This document shows, in pieces, positions 46,641 through 59,606 of a DNA stretch of 64,000 nucleotides. Below the pieces are notes generated by a model. That model was not told the DNA's origin. It did no database searches and worked only from the letters and a program-made list of their open reading frames with translations. A program made the translations under genes and the position numbers. The DNA comes from Oenanthe sinensis. Its lineage: Eukaryota; Streptophyta; Magnoliopsida; Apiales; Apiaceae. The stretch lies in the NCBI GenBank assembly GCA_028671895.1, contig CM053794.1:23546501-23610500 (forward strand), read 5' to 3'. Within the stretch, counting starts at the first letter, position 1. Each line of letters starts with the position of its first letter.

Positions 46641-47933
46641 TTATAGATCTGAAGCTCGAAACCCACCAGTAAATGATCACATTTCCTTATCTTTTCAAAA
46701 AATATGAGCTTTAGGAGCTAGTTCTCTAGTCAATTTTACAAGACCCACTTCAAAGGTACTATCTTTTTTATACCCAAATCATATTTTCTTGAGTTGTAAC
46801 TATAATTTTGCATAATGTAGCTATTGGTTCACTTTTTTTGCTTCTGTATTGTTATTTTCTTGGTTGAGTGCTGTTATTCATGTACTAAGACAAGTTGTGA
46901 AGTAGTTAATGTTTTATTATAATCCTCATATGATCATTAATTGAATCAGATGTGCATTTCTTTTGTTTAGATCACTATATAAAATCCAAGAAAAATGTTG
47001 TAATTTTTTATTAGTTTGCTGCTAATATTACAATTCTTGTTATATTTCGATTATGACAAATCTTGTTATTGAGTCGATTTTTACTTGGGTGTATTACTTA
47101 CTTTTCAATGCATTAGATTTTTAAGCACACGGGTAGGGGAGTGAGGATTAGACTAGTGCCTTTGGTCATGGAGGCTATCAACGAATCCTCATGAATTGTC
47201 TTCCTGAATGGTTTTGTTCACAATTTTGGATGATAACTTTAAATAAATTATGTCTGAGTTGGATGAAGAAAGCTGGTTTTTTTTTAGTTAAAGCTCTTTT
47301 TTGAATGGCTTAATTAAAATCAATGCTCTTAATTGACTGAATACAGATTGAGTATTTACGAGTCCTTATCGAATGTTATATGAGTTCACTGCTATTTAAA
47401 TTTCCATGTGCCATTTAGTGGAATGGATCATTATATAATGAGCATAGTCAGCTTCTTTTGTCATGAAAAGCCTTCGGCAACAAAGCCGAAACTGGTTTAG
47501 ATGCTTTATAATATGCTTTTTGAAACTATTATAAGGTTCTTTTTAATGAGTTTAGCATAAATGCATACATACAAGTTATAATGGATAGCACAATATTCTA
47601 GTTCAAATTTAAGAAAAGATCAAATTGATCTGAATCTGCTTAAACTCCGTAAACCCAAGTTCCTAAAAATGCTTATAAAGACTTCTCTCTCTCCCCCTCA
47701 CACACACCAAAACCAAAAACACACTGAAAGAGTATGAACACTCAGTTGACCAATAGTGTTGTCATTGTCATTCTTTGTTAGTCTTCTGTTGTTTTCTCTT
47801 TTCTCTTGGAGTACAACTTTTCAACTAAGTTAACTGAAGGGTTTTTGATTTTTTAAATTATTTATTTGCCTGTGTTTAAATATTCCCATTGGTCACTGAC
47901 AGGTACATAATACAGTAATTCTTTTGCATAAAA

Positions 47934-50925
47934 ATGGCTATCGGAAAATACTCCCGAGTTGATGGGAGGAAGTCTACAAATTATTGTTCAACAGCCACTA
48001 TTGTGGTGTTTGTTAGTCTTTGTTTGGTTGGGGTTTGGATGTTGATGCCATCATCTGGTGATCCTGTTCAAACTACAGATTTGTCTTCCCAAGATTCCAA
48101 TACAGATTTGTCTTCCCAAGATTCCAAAACAGATTTGTCTTCCCAGGACTCCAAAGCAGGTCTCAAAGAAAAGGTTTTTGATAAATTTTCTAGCCAATCT
48201 GAAGAAAGCTCAGGTGGACAAGCCAAAGATTCAATAAAAGAAGAGAGTAAACCTATAAAATCCGAGGATGAGAGTAATACTGATGTCAAAGATTCCAAAA
48301 AAAATTCCGAGAAGGAGTCTGACGATAATGTCGTGGAAACTCAGGAAGAAAAGTAGGAATCTCCAATGGTGAAGAAGATTCAAAAGAAGGGGCTGAAGGT
48401 TCTGGTGATGGGGAACCAAAAGAAGATAACACAAACTCAAATAATGAAGAACCAAATTCAGAAGGCAAAGAATCAAATCTAAGTACTGAAACAAACGACA
48501 ATACCCAATCAGAATCAGAAAACGAAAAGAGTGAGACTGAATCAAATCCAAATGAAGCTAGTGATGGGCCACAGACTGAGGTAAGTGTGGAGGAACTGAA
48601 AACAACCGCAGACAAAAAAGCACACTTGGGAATTGCTGCTGGGAATCAGTCTGAGATTCTAAAGGAAACTACCACAGAGAGTGGGGCTTGGTCAACTCAA
48701 GTTGCTGAGCTGGAAAGTGAAAAGAAATCAGAAAGGTCTGAATCGCCCAAGGATGCTAGTGACTATAAATGGAAAGTTTGTAATGTTACTGCTGGTCCAG
48801 ATTATATTCCATGTCTTGACAATTTGAAAGCTATAAGCAAGCTTCCACAGAGGGACCACTATCAACATCGTGAAAGACATTGCCCGGATGAAGCTCTGAC
48901 CTGCCTCGTCTCTCTTCCTGAAGGCTACAGACCGTCAATAAAGTGGCCAAAAAGCAGAGAGCAGGTATGTCTTTATTTATTCTGGTTCATTAATCCTTAT
49001 CTATGTTGTTTACATTATTTTAATATTGACTACTCATTTGCAGATTTGGTACTATAATGTGCCGCACACCAAGCTCACAGAGGTTAAAGGGCATCAAAAT
49101 TGGGTGAAAGTTACTGGTGATCACCTCACTTTTCCTGGTGGAGGGACTCAGTTTATTCATGGCGCCCTTCATTACATTGACTTCATTGAGCAAGTGAGTG
49201 ATTATCATATTGAGTCCTGCCTACCTGTCTATCTGATACTTATTTCTCTCCGTCCCTTAATATTTTCTTCTGATGTGTATGAGTTACCGAGAACTACACG
49301 TGAGACCTGTGGATACAGTATTAGTACTCAATCTAAAGCATTTCTTCAGAAAAGTTTTCTGTATTTCAATGGCTAACATTTGAGTATGTGTAATACAGGC
49401 TGTTCCTAATATTGCTTGGGGTAAAAGGAGTCGTGTTATTTTGGATGTTGGTTGTGGAGTGGCCAGCTTGGGAAGTTATCTTTTTGAAAGAGATGTACTA
49501 GCTATGTCATTTGCTCCCAAGGATGAGCATGAAGCTCAAGTACAGTTTGCGCTTGAAAGAGGGATCCCTGCTATATCAGCTGTAATGGGTACCAAGAGAC
49601 TGCCCTTCCCAAGTAAGGTCTTTGATATTGTCCACTGTGCACATCCCTTGGCACATTGATGGTAATGTTTGTAACTGACTTGAATCATAGTTTTGCTTGG
49701 GTGGGACCCTTTCATTGTCTGACACACATTATGGTTTCTTGTAGGTGGTAAACTTCTCTTAGAGCTCAACCATGTTCTGCGGCCTGGTGGTTACTTTGTG
49801 TGGTCTGCTACTCCAGTTTACAGAAAGGATACTGAAAATGCTGGCATATGGCAAGGTATATTTTCCCATTTTTTATTCCATCTGTCAATTTTATACAGAG
49901 CTGCATAACTAGTTCGGGATATGTGTAGTCGTGAGTGTGTGTTATTATATGAGATGTATTTATCCTCTCTCAAATGTGTGGCAGCTATGTCTGATCTCAC
50001 GAAGTCCATGTGCTGGGATCTGGTAAAAATTAGCCGCGATAGGTTGAATCAAGTAGGGGTAGCAATATACAGAAAACCGATTACCAATGACTGCTATGAG
50101 AAAAGACCACAAAATGCACCACCACTCTGCAACGAAGCTGATGAGCCAGATGCAGTTTGGTATGTTATTCTGCAAACTATCGGTTAAATTTAGTTCATAC
50201 TGTCATGGTATAATTCAACAGTGTTCATATCCATTTCTGAAGTTCATATAGATGTTAAAGAAACTATTGCATTAGTCTAGCTACAAGTGCTCCAGTCAGT
50301 AAACAACACTGTTAAATATGAAATTTTTTATCCATAGGTTACTTCTATTTCCTCTTCCCTGTCTTGTGTGATCTAGCCTGTAGCAAGTAAATGCATAGTT
50401 AGGCTTCGTAAGTCTAATGCTCTTGGTTGAATGATTTTCCACCTCATCAGGAATGTGCAACTTCAAGCATGCATGCACAAAGTGCCAGAAAATGTGGCAG
50501 AACGTGCTAACTGGTGGCCCAAGCAATGGACACAAAGATTGGAGAAAGCACCGTCCTGGTTTAGTTCTGAAGTTGGAGTATATGGAAAAGCGGTCCCGGA
50601 GGACTTCGCTTCTGACTATGAGCACTGGAAACGTGTCGTCTCTTCATCGTATTTGACTGGTTTGGGGATTGATTGGTCTTTAGTGAGGAATGTCATGGAC
50701 ATGAAGGCTGTTTATGGAGGGTAAGCTTAAAGATATATTGTTTAGCTGTCTAGGTGATGGTTGCAATGTTTTTTCTGCTTCTATAATTTTATTCTAAATT
50801 TTAATCAATGTCAATGCTTATTGTACACTTGTAGATTTGCTGCAGCCCTGAAAGACGTGAAAGTGTGGGTGATGAACGTTGTACCAATAATAACTTCTTC
50901 AGACACTCTTCCAATAATATATGAA
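47934..50925 (+). pseudogene. PMT26: Probable methyltransferase PMT26-type gene, disabled and truncated
   Basis: Exons: 47934-48964, 49044-49193, 49399-49661, 49745-49855, 49985-50159, 50451-50720 and 50835-50925, all with GT-AG junctions. The N-terminus is a type II anchor (residues about 20-38, TIVVFVSLCLVGVWMLM), followed by a long acidic Ser/Glu/Asp-rich stem with a 3 x 9-residue repeat (TDLSSQDSK). The catalytic part keeps CNVTAGPDYIPCLDN, ILDVGCGVASLGSYL (SAM motif I), RPGGYFVWSATPVY and VRNVMDMKAVYGG. Known members are Golgi SAM-dependent methyltransferases linked to pectin. Damage: a one-base frameshift near 48340-48356 (stop at 48354-48356); a deletion of about 8 bp near 49643 that removes the CRVP-type residues of the HCARCRVPWH motif and shifts the frame; and loss of everything after IYER at about 50925, where copia sequence begins. 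Confidence 0.88.
48077..48157 (+). repeat. 27-bp tandem repeat, three units, within PMT coding sequence
   Basis: Three consecutive 27-bp units encode TDLSSQDSN/K. The third has three substitutions. Being a multiple of three, the array preserves frame and lengthens the acidic stem. Confidence 0.9.
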
Positions 50926-51112
50926 CGTGTTTTCTACTCATTACACCTCCAATTATTTCTTGCCACGTATCCTACTACAGAATATATGCTATTGAGAGAG
51001 AATAGTTTAATTCATTTGTTCACTTTGAATTATTCACCTGTATCTTTTATTCCTATTTTTCTCTCTCGTTTTATCAAACCCTAATTTCTCGAACCTGCAA
51101 ATCTCTATTACA

Positions 51113-54100
51113 ATGGCATCCAAGGGACTTTAATTTCAAAACTATACTTTTGCTGCAACAAATTACATCTCTCTTTTATCAAAAACTGATATTCCTCAAG
51201 AATTTCATGTAGTTCAGGATTTTCTTCAGCAAAGCTATATTGGGTAAGTACTACAAGAACCCAATAATTTCTCTGCTCAATCACTGATAAAGGTATGGTC
51301 AACTGCGAAGTTTAATAATGCTGGTGATGATGAGGAGCCTATCATCACATTCCAATGCAATGGTAAACACACTATAACTCCAGAAGTTGTTCGACAAGCC
51401 CTTCATCTTCCTGAAATGGCTGGATATGATGATATTATTGGGGATGAACAAATCAAAGAGTTCTTTAAAATAATAGGCTATGGTGGAAGTCTAACAAAGT
51501 TGGGAAGTCTAACTAGGCCAAATCTAAGAAGAGAGTGGAGCTTCTTCTTTGATTGCATCACAAGGGCCTTCACAGCAAAATGCACCAACTTTGATGCAAT
51601 TCCTCAATTATCACAACAAATTGGGTATTCTCTGACCCACAACTTGCAATTTAATTTTCCCAATTTATTAATTAGGTAATTGGCTAACAAGATAAATGAT
51701 GATGTTCATACTATATATTTTGCTAGATTTTTACAATTAATTTTTAGCCATTTATTGCCTGATGTAAATTTTGAGAATGATCAAAGTTTAGCTAGTTTTT
51801 GCATGAACAAAAGAATTTTTGATGATTTAGCTACAAAGGATGCAAAGAAAGAGGCCGAAGGTAAACTTTCTAAACTGTTTTATCCCACATGGGTCAGGCT
51901 TCTTTTAAATCAGAGAATGCCGACTGTGTATGGGAGGGATTTTCTATCAGTGATTGTGAATCAAAGTTTAGCACCCTCTGATTTAAACCCAAGTCAAAAA
52001 TCCAAACAGTGATACACAAACACTATTTCCAACATCTACAGTTTCCCAAAAGACTGTAGTTGTAAAACAAACCTCTCAACAGCAAGGCCCAAGCAAAAGA
52101 AATGGAAAATCAGTAGAGGAGTCTTCTCCTATGAAAAGAAAGTTGAAAGATGAAAATACTGATTCTGAAGATAGTAATGAAGGTCTGGTTTTTCCAGTAA
52201 AGAAAGTTGTCAAGAAGACTTCTGAGATTCCTCCTGCACTATTCATGAAGCCATTCACAGTCAATCCTATGCTAGAAGCTAAAAAGAATTGAAGAAGATT
52301 GATTAAGGCTGCAATCTCTGAATGAATAAACTCTGATGCAACAATAAACTCTGAAGCAATAAACACTGATCAATTTCAAGCCATAAACTCTGATGCTGTA
52401 CTAAACACTGATACAGTTTTAATCTCTAATGAAATCACAAAGTCTGATGAAGTGATGACCAAGCCTGAGTTAGTTAGTGATGTTACAGCTATTGATGAAA
52501 ATGTTGCAAGTGAAGCTGCTCCAGTTCTTATATATGATTCCCCTGCTAACTCTCCAAAACAGAAAATTAAGGAGCTTTCTTATGAAAGAGTGAGGGAACT
52601 AAATGAAGAAGTGAAAAGAAAAATGGCTGCAAATAAATCACAAATATCACCAGCCACTGGAAGTTCTAAATTATTTTCCAGGAAGAAGAAGAATCATGTC
52701 TCTTTTAGCCTCGACACACAAGAACCTACTTCTCAAAGTGAAGTAGCAGTCTCTGATAGGCTACGCACACAAGAACCTGTTGTTCAAAGTGCAACAGCAG
52801 CCATCCAAAAAGTAAATGAAGCCAACATGAATTAGGGGTACAACCCACAAGAACCTTCAACTCAAAGGGTTGAAGAAGTTGTTAAGGCCCATGTCACACA
52901 AGAACCATCCAATCAAAGTTTGGATGCAGGCACAACATCTCTCCATGAAGATTCTGTCGTTGTTGATGCTGAGAAGATAAACTCTGATGAAGTTCCATTG
53001 ACAATCTCTGATGCTATCATGGTGCAACCTCTTTCTGAACAGCCTATGGAAACTACATTCACCTCATCTACAAATGCTCAAGGTATAAACTCTGACTTTT
53101 CTTCAGAATTTACATTCTCTGCTATGATAAGTTCAGAATTTATATTTCTAACTTTTTCTGCTGGGATGACCATGAATAGTCCTGTAAAGGGTACCCCTAT
53201 TCATGTGACCACATAACTCCTTTCTCAGCCACCTCTTATTTCTATAGGACAATGTGATTTGAGCCTTTCTAGTGAGTCTGAGGTAAAATATGAGAAAAAC
53301 TAAACTAATAATGAGGGGCAGACACTGGATCTGGCAAAAGGAGAGGTAGAATTGAGAAAGAAGTTAGTTACTTCTAGTGAGCAAACTTAAAAATTATGAT
53401 ATGTGTGATGTGATAATTAATGAGATTACTTTAAAAGAAAAAAAGTGACTTAGGATGTTCTATTCTTTTTACAGGTACTCAGAGTATGACTACTCCTCAA
53501 TTTTTAAACTCTGAGTTTCCAAACTTTGATCCTGTTGCAAACTCTGATGGTAAGGATGCAAACTCTGATAATCCAATTTTTGCAGATGAAGAAATTACAG
53601 ACCTTTCAATTCCCTATACACAAAGGTATAACACAAAAAAGTGGTTTGTTGATGCCTTTGATGCACATGAAAGATTGAGGATGACATATCATGACTATCT
53701 TATTGTTGAAGAATTGAAGAGTGATATTGAAGCTACTTTGGATGTAGAAGGTGTCAAGAGGGATTTTACTTCAAAGGGAGGACCATCTAATGAAGATTTT
53801 CTCAACTCTCACAGACAATCCATCTGGGATGTGTCTTGGAAATTTCCTAATAGAGATATTTCCTGGCCACATGTTCATGACTTGATCGGCAAAGTTGATT
53901 CTGAACTAAACTCTGAGGAAATGAAGACTATTCTTAAAGTAACTACTGTGTTAACCAAAGGTCTTCACAGTGAAGTTTGTGAATTGAAGGATTCTGTTAG
54001 CAAAACCAGTGCTGTTGTTCAGACTTCTGTCTCCTCTTCTCAACATTCATTGGAATTAAAGCTCAAAAATGTTTCTACAAAACAGGATTCTTTGGAAGTC

Positions 54101-55639
54101 AAAGTTGATAGTCTTACTACTCCTGTCACCTCCATGCAAACAATGTTGCATACCATTGTTGACATCTTAACAATCAGAAAAGGAAATGATGTCAGAAAGG
54201 GGGAGAAAGTTTCACAGGACAAATGCAAGGATGATGCAGTGTTAAAATCTGATGATAAACATGACGATGATCAAGGGAGTCATAAGGATGGAAAGCAAAC
54301 TCTGATGACTCAATAAACTTTGATCACTGGACAAACTCCGATGGCTTCTCAAACTCTGATTTTATCAACCTTAGGAATAAACTCTGATAAAAAGCAAACT
54401 CTAATGGATGCTGACATGGAATTAGCTAAAAGGCTTGAAGAAGAAGAGAAGCCTGAGAAAATTGATGAGTAAAACTTAAAAGATGCAGAACTGGCAAAGA
54501 AATTATTTGAAGAAGAAAATCCAGGAATTGATCCAGTTGTTGTAGAAGAAGAATTGAAGAAATCTGGTACTGACAATGCTCAAGTTCAGAAGAAAAGAAG
54601 TGTAAGAACAATGAAGACTCCAGTTCAAAAGAATAATCCTATTCAAGAAAAATCAAATGTAACCAATCCTGTTTAAGTAAAGAAAGTTGAATCTAAGCCT
54701 GTTAGAATTCAAACAAGGTCAACTCAAGCAAAACCAACTATTCAAACAAGATCAACTCCTACAATCCAGAAGAAAGCCCTAGCAAAATGAAAAACTCCTC
54801 TCACTATGCAAGGAACTACTTTTCTACCAAGAGGAACAGGTTTCGAAGAAGAAGGAGAAGAAGAACAATTTCTATACTAGAAGAAGAAGTCTGATCCTCT
54901 GTGGACTAAAACTGAAATTTTAACTCTCAATGCCAGACTTGGTAAACACAAGGGTGGTATCGGTGATTCTCAAGCTAAAGTCTACAGGGGTGAATCTAAT
55001 ACTTTCAGAGATCCCTTTTCTTTAAAAGACAAACCTGAGGAAGATTTGACTCAAGAACATCTAGACAAGTTAATCACGGTTCACATAATCAAGGACATTT
55101 TTGATGGAGCTCAAGACAAAGAAAAGCTGCTATATTTCTTGGAAAATGAGAGAAATATGAAAATTGCTGAAGAAGATTTGATTCACAAATCATCTAAAGA
55201 ACTAGAATATGTTCTTTATCTCCTGAATGATGAGAATGAAGCTACTTCTAGGTGGGTGAAGATTCTTGAAGGAGTAGTTTCTGAGAAGAAAAAGAATGAG
55301 AGGCTGCTTATGATAAACTCTGAGGAGTTCAAACCAGGATATTTGCTTGAAGATGATTTTGAAAAAGAAATAGCTAAAGGAGATGCAAAGGTTAAGATGG
55401 TGTTAGGGATTCCTACACTCATATTAAATCTTGATGGAAAGAAGGCCTGTTGCATTCCTTTATATGAAAGGATGGAGAGATCATCAATATATAACTTGAG
55501 AGTTGCTATATTCCAAATTGATGATTCTTCTGATCAAATGAAAAAACTGAAGGAGAAGCTTAATGAATTATTGAAGAATGCTGAGAAGACGCTGTTGGAC
55601 ATATTTCTGAAAGAAGACTTCTCATACAGAAGAATTTAA
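51113..55639 (+). pseudogene. Extra 3' ORF of the copia element, broken
   Basis: Begins MASKGL at 51113 and has in-frame stops at 51131, 51245 and 51677, then a frame change near 52010 and more stops later (for example at 52833). The N-terminal part (TPEVVRQALHLPEMAGYDD, REWSFFFDCITRAFTAKC, FDAIPQLSQQIGYSL) resembles the conserved start of the env-like ORF that follows pol in asterid copia elements; its role is unknown. The middle is low-complexity with many NSD/NSE repeats and four QEPxxQ repeats. A basic segment and two helical regions (53486-54316 and 55046-55639) close it. The last ORF contains VLGIPTLILNLDGKKACC and ends 101 bp before the LTR. It was probably one protein of about 1,500 aa. 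Confidence 0.6.
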
Positions 55640-55740
55640 GTCAAGAAGGAAGATTCAAACTCTTATGCATTTGTCTCAATATTTCTGATATCGTAAGTAA
55701 AATTTATGTTTTACTTAATAAAGCATAAATTGAGGGAGAT

Positions 55741-56287
55741 TGTTAGAAAAACAAACACTGATGTTGTCAGAGAATAATCAAGAACAAAGTTTATGTTGCT
55801 GACGTCATCAGAGTTTATGAAGCTGTCGGTCAGAGTTTACTCTATCAGAGAATACTCAATCAGAGTTTACTCTGACAGAAAATGCTCTATCAGAGATTAT
55901 CAAACCGACAGAGTTTATCATCAAAGTTTATGGAAGAAGGAAATAGAAAAATCATAATTTGATTTGGATTGTGAAGAAGGAATTCAAATAAAAGTCTAAT
56001 TATCTTATGGAAGCTATTCTTATCATTATCTGTTTTGTAATTGGAAATGTAACTGTGTCTATATAAACACAGAAGTAGGTTAACAGTAAGAGTTCGAATG
56101 ATTCAAGTTATATCTTTCTCATAACCTAGCAGCTCTTAAGAACTTTATTTTTTTTGAGATAGTTTTGTATATAGTTTATCATTAATATAAAGTTGTTCAT
56201 CTTTTACATACTTGTGTTTTAAATTCGATTATTTGGTACTATTACATTCAACCCCCCTTCTTTAATAGACTATTTATCTGGGTAACA
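55741..56287 (+). repeat. 3' LTR of the copia element
   Basis: 547 bp, TGTTAG...GGTAACA, directly after the polypurine tract. A TATA box (tctatataaaca) is at about 56058. U3 carries about nine copies of a (a/g)tcagagttta(c/t) motif between 55760 and 55935. Confidence 0.9.
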
Positions 56288-56535
56288 TATAAAACTAGCT
56301 TATAATCTGGTTTGTTGACATTCATTGAATAGGCGTTAATATAAAACTAACTTATAATTATGACAAAAAAACTGGCTTACAACCCGTGTGATGCACGAGT
56401 GAACGAATTTTGAATATTTTATTTATATTGAAATAAATTTTTTATATTTTTTATTCATGTAATAATTAACACAACTAACACACAATCTGAATTACTAACA
56501 TATTAAAAAAATATGTGAAACTAATTATCACAATA
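56288..56535 (-). mobile_element. Helitron-like 3' end
   Basis: An imperfect hairpin CCCGTGT-gat-GCACGAG at about 56384-56400 reads on the minus strand into ggttgtaagCCAGT, a decayed CTAGT end. A second aaactagcttataat at about 56291 looks like another copy of the same terminus. No 5' end was seen. Confidence 0.4.
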
Positions 56536-56539
56536 GTCT

Positions 56540-57190
56540 ATCTAGTAGACTTCCAGGATATTGCTCGACCTGCTAGGGTGAACACATATTCGGTCACTCC
56601 ATTGTAATTAGATTTCTTAGCTATACAACTCGCATCACTTTATCCTTCTAGTACACCAGGACGTCTCCTATAGTGCAATTCAAGGTATATGGTGTCTTTT
56701 AGATATCTAAGAACTCTATCAATAGCCTCACAATGAGTCTTGTTCGGATAACTTGTATATCTAGCCAACTTAGACACAGAATAAGATATGTCTGGTTTAG
56801 TACCGTTAGCAAGATACTATAAACTCTCAATAATCTGAGAATACCTTAAGTGAGACACATGAACTCCTGAATCATTCTTGATAAGAGCAATTTTTGAATC
56901 ATAAGGTATGCTCGAGATTCTACAATTTGAATAATCATATTTCTCAAGTATAGATTTCTTCATATAATGAGATTGTGTCAAGGTTATTCCATCCTTCATT
57001 TCAATGTGCCTTTTCAAGAAACCTTTTGTTTTAGTAATAATCTTAATATTTGTTCCAAACTATAAAATATCATCAACATACAGGCGCAACACAATGCTCA
57101 TATTACCTTTAACCTTATAGTAGACACACTTATTACTTTCATACCATAGAATTTTGACTATTCCTTTTGATCTTAGTATGTAGCATAAGT
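56540..57190 (-). pseudogene. Copia reverse transcriptase C-terminal part and RNase H, broken
   Basis: The minus strand encodes LRLYVDDIL, the YVDD catalytic motif of reverse transcriptase, then GFLKRHIEMKD, GITLTQSHYMKKSILEKYDY, HLRYSQIIESLQYLANGTKP and DISYSVSKLARYTS. RNase H follows, ending in AGRAISWKSTR. Stops occur after YVDDIL and at the Tyr of the YSDAS motif. It appears to be the downstream half of the copia copy whose integrase lies at 59607-60050. Confidence 0.8.
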
Positions 57191-59606
57191 TTAAGGGAGA
57201 CGTGGAAGTTATATGGGAAAAAAGAACAAAAAAAGTGCATATGAAAAAAATAGAATAAAAGCGTAGAAATGTCTCGCTTAATTATTTTATTTAGTATAAT
57301 TTGTTAGGTTGAACTCATTAATACTTGAGCAATTAAGTCTTAGGGGACTTTATGCCTAGTAACCTAAAACCTTTTATGGTTTGGGATTGCTGACCCAACG
57401 CTCGTTACATGGGTATTAGTGCATCAATCTTTTGGGATCTCAAACATTGCACGGTCAAATAAGCTAATCACTTTGGTTAGTGAAGTCTTACGGTTGATGG
57501 AACTTCGAGTGAGTAAGTCCGAGGGGGTGCCAATCCTAGTAGCCTAAGATCTTTATGTTCTGGGACTCACTGACCTAAAACTCGTCAAAAATCTTTATGA
57601 TCTTTAAGATAAATAATTAAATTCATTTAAATACATTAAGCACATACAAACATATAAAAATTGGGAAATGAGGCCAATATGATGCTCATAAAAATTGGGA
57701 GTATGAAAATAATTATCAAATTTATCATATGATAATTTAAATGACTACGCTCCATAAAAGACTCCCAAATCGGATCAACATAGGACACACACAAATCTTT
57801 TATCTAAACTTCATCCATGTCAAATTCATAAGATTTTGTATATACCTCATCATTCAATTTATGCCCTACAAGTTCCTTATCAAGCTCATAATTCATAGTC
57901 AAATTCTCTTCAAAATCACACAATATAGGAAAATGATCAACTAAAGCATCAAATTCATCATTGACATCAAAATTTTCAGTTATTAAAATATTTTCTTCAA
58001 AAATAGAAGGACAATGCAAGCCAGAATTTCACAATCATCATACTCATTCCTTTGTGCATTGGAATTCACTTCTATTAATCATTCCTCATATAATGGCCCA
58101 TATTTTAATTCTTGAAGAGTATGCCAACCTATTGATCCAACACGCCAAGATGATTCATGTTGTATTATATCACTAAGCATACAAGAATTACAACCCTTGA
58201 TTTGATGCAGGTATGGGCAGCGCTCTAACAAATTAGGTGAATCCCGATATGAGTTAGAATGCATATCGGTTCACTTGCTTAAGTTGTCCTTGTCAATCCT
58301 GCACAAACTCAATAATATACAAATCAACCACTTGATCTCAAAATATTAAATAGTGCGCTGATATTTACAAAACAAATACTTAAAATTAGTCCCCGGCAGC
58401 GGCGCCAAATTATTCTAACTATCTTTCCTTCAATTCAAGTTAAATACAAATATGACTAAAATTATATTATAAACTACTCCTAAAATATAAATTTTACACA
58501 CCAGTTTAAGAATAAATAAGAGAAACAAATATCTGGGTCTTTAACTTCATCTTAAGTTTTACAAGCATCTCTACATCTCTATTTCATGTCCTAATCGCTA
58601 GTCTAGGGGTATTATCTATTCAGAAAAACCTTCTAAATCTCAAGTGAACCTAACTCAGAAGATTAACTCCCATATCCCTATGTAGAATTTAAATCCATGA
58701 GCAGCATTAACACATAGCCCAAATTTGACTACTTGAGGTGAATAGGTATATTCTTATCCTATACACAAATTAACACAATTGTCAATATCAAGTTATATTG
58801 ATTGAGTCTAATCTAGGTTTTCTCTTCCAAGCATCACCCAAATTACTAAATTAATCTCAAAGTTAATTACTCCTTGAGAAGCATTACACACAAATCAATA
58901 TAATCAATTATACCGAACACAAAATAGAGATTTAAAAGAATGCTTATATATCAACTCAAGAGTCCATTAAACCCTAGAATATCATATTAGTTCAACATTA
59001 TAAAGTAAAACACAATTAAGAAATAAAGAAGATGAAAGAAGGATAAAACTCGTTGTGATGGCTTCGATCTTCTCGTATCCAAGGTTTTATTCAAGTGTCT
59101 CTCGTTCTTCGTCTCTAGTGTCTACATATCTATTAAAACCATGTCTCTTCTCCTCTATCTAATATAACTACTCTCTATATTTCTATTATATTTAATAGTG
59201 TTTTTAATCAATTATTAAGAATACAAGAAATATTACTAAATAGAATATAATTCTAAGTAGGAAATACACAGGTTGCTGTTGTTGGGCTCTTCTGGGCAGA
59301 TGAGAGCAAATCCAAATTTTGGGCCCATGATAGAAATAAAGGTCTTCTTACAAGCTTTCCAATGACGGTTTACGGGCCTAAAACAGAAATGTAGAAATCT
59401 AGTTAGAGGCCAAACATTGAAGACAGTATAAGATGCCCAAAAATCCGAATTTTATATGAATTAAGCCCAAATATTTCACTTCGAACTCCAATACATTAAT
59501 TTCTTGTATCCTACAATAAAATATTAAAATGCATAAATAAAATCCAATTTCATATAAAATTAACTAAAAATATATGAATAAACTAATAATAAATATCTAT
59601 TTATCA
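57191..59606 (-). mobile_element. Athila/Tat-type gypsy segment: LTR, PBS and internal start
   Basis: On the minus strand: an LTR from about 59606 (TGATAAATAG) to about 58410, the primer binding site, then about 1.2 kb of internal sequence. No 3' LTR was found before the copia sequence resumes near 57190. Two short minus-strand frames (58264-58079 and 58019-57804) have no recognised domain. At 57320-57600 two diverged units share cctagtaacctaa/cctagtagcctaa, then ttttatggtttgggattgctga/tttatgttctgggactcactga. Confidence 0.6.
58390..58407 (-). promoter_or_regulatory. Primer binding site, tRNA-Asp type
   Basis: The minus strand reads TGGCGCCGCTGCCGGGGA, one base from the site typical of Athila/Tat gypsy elements. 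This gives the orientation and lineage of the segment. Confidence 0.9.

Larger units (their letters stand above)
50926..56287 (+). mobile_element. 3' part of a Sirevirus-like Ty1/copia element
   Basis: Holds a long decayed extra ORF, a polypurine tract (tgagggagat, 55731-55740) and a complete 3' LTR. Gag, protease, integrase and reverse transcriptase are missing. The left edge abuts PMT exon 7. The sequence after the LTR does not resume PMT, so insertion was accompanied or followed by deletion. Confidence 0.8.

Noticed and set aside
48068..48615. Open frames on the minus strand opposite the PMT acidic stem
   Set aside because: They are antisense shadows of repetitive Ser/Glu/Asp codons, and splice signals and homology are all on the plus strand.
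50926..56300. A complete copia insertion into PMT exon 7
   Set aside because: There is no 5' LTR or pol at the left edge, no target duplication, and PMT does not resume after the 3' LTR.
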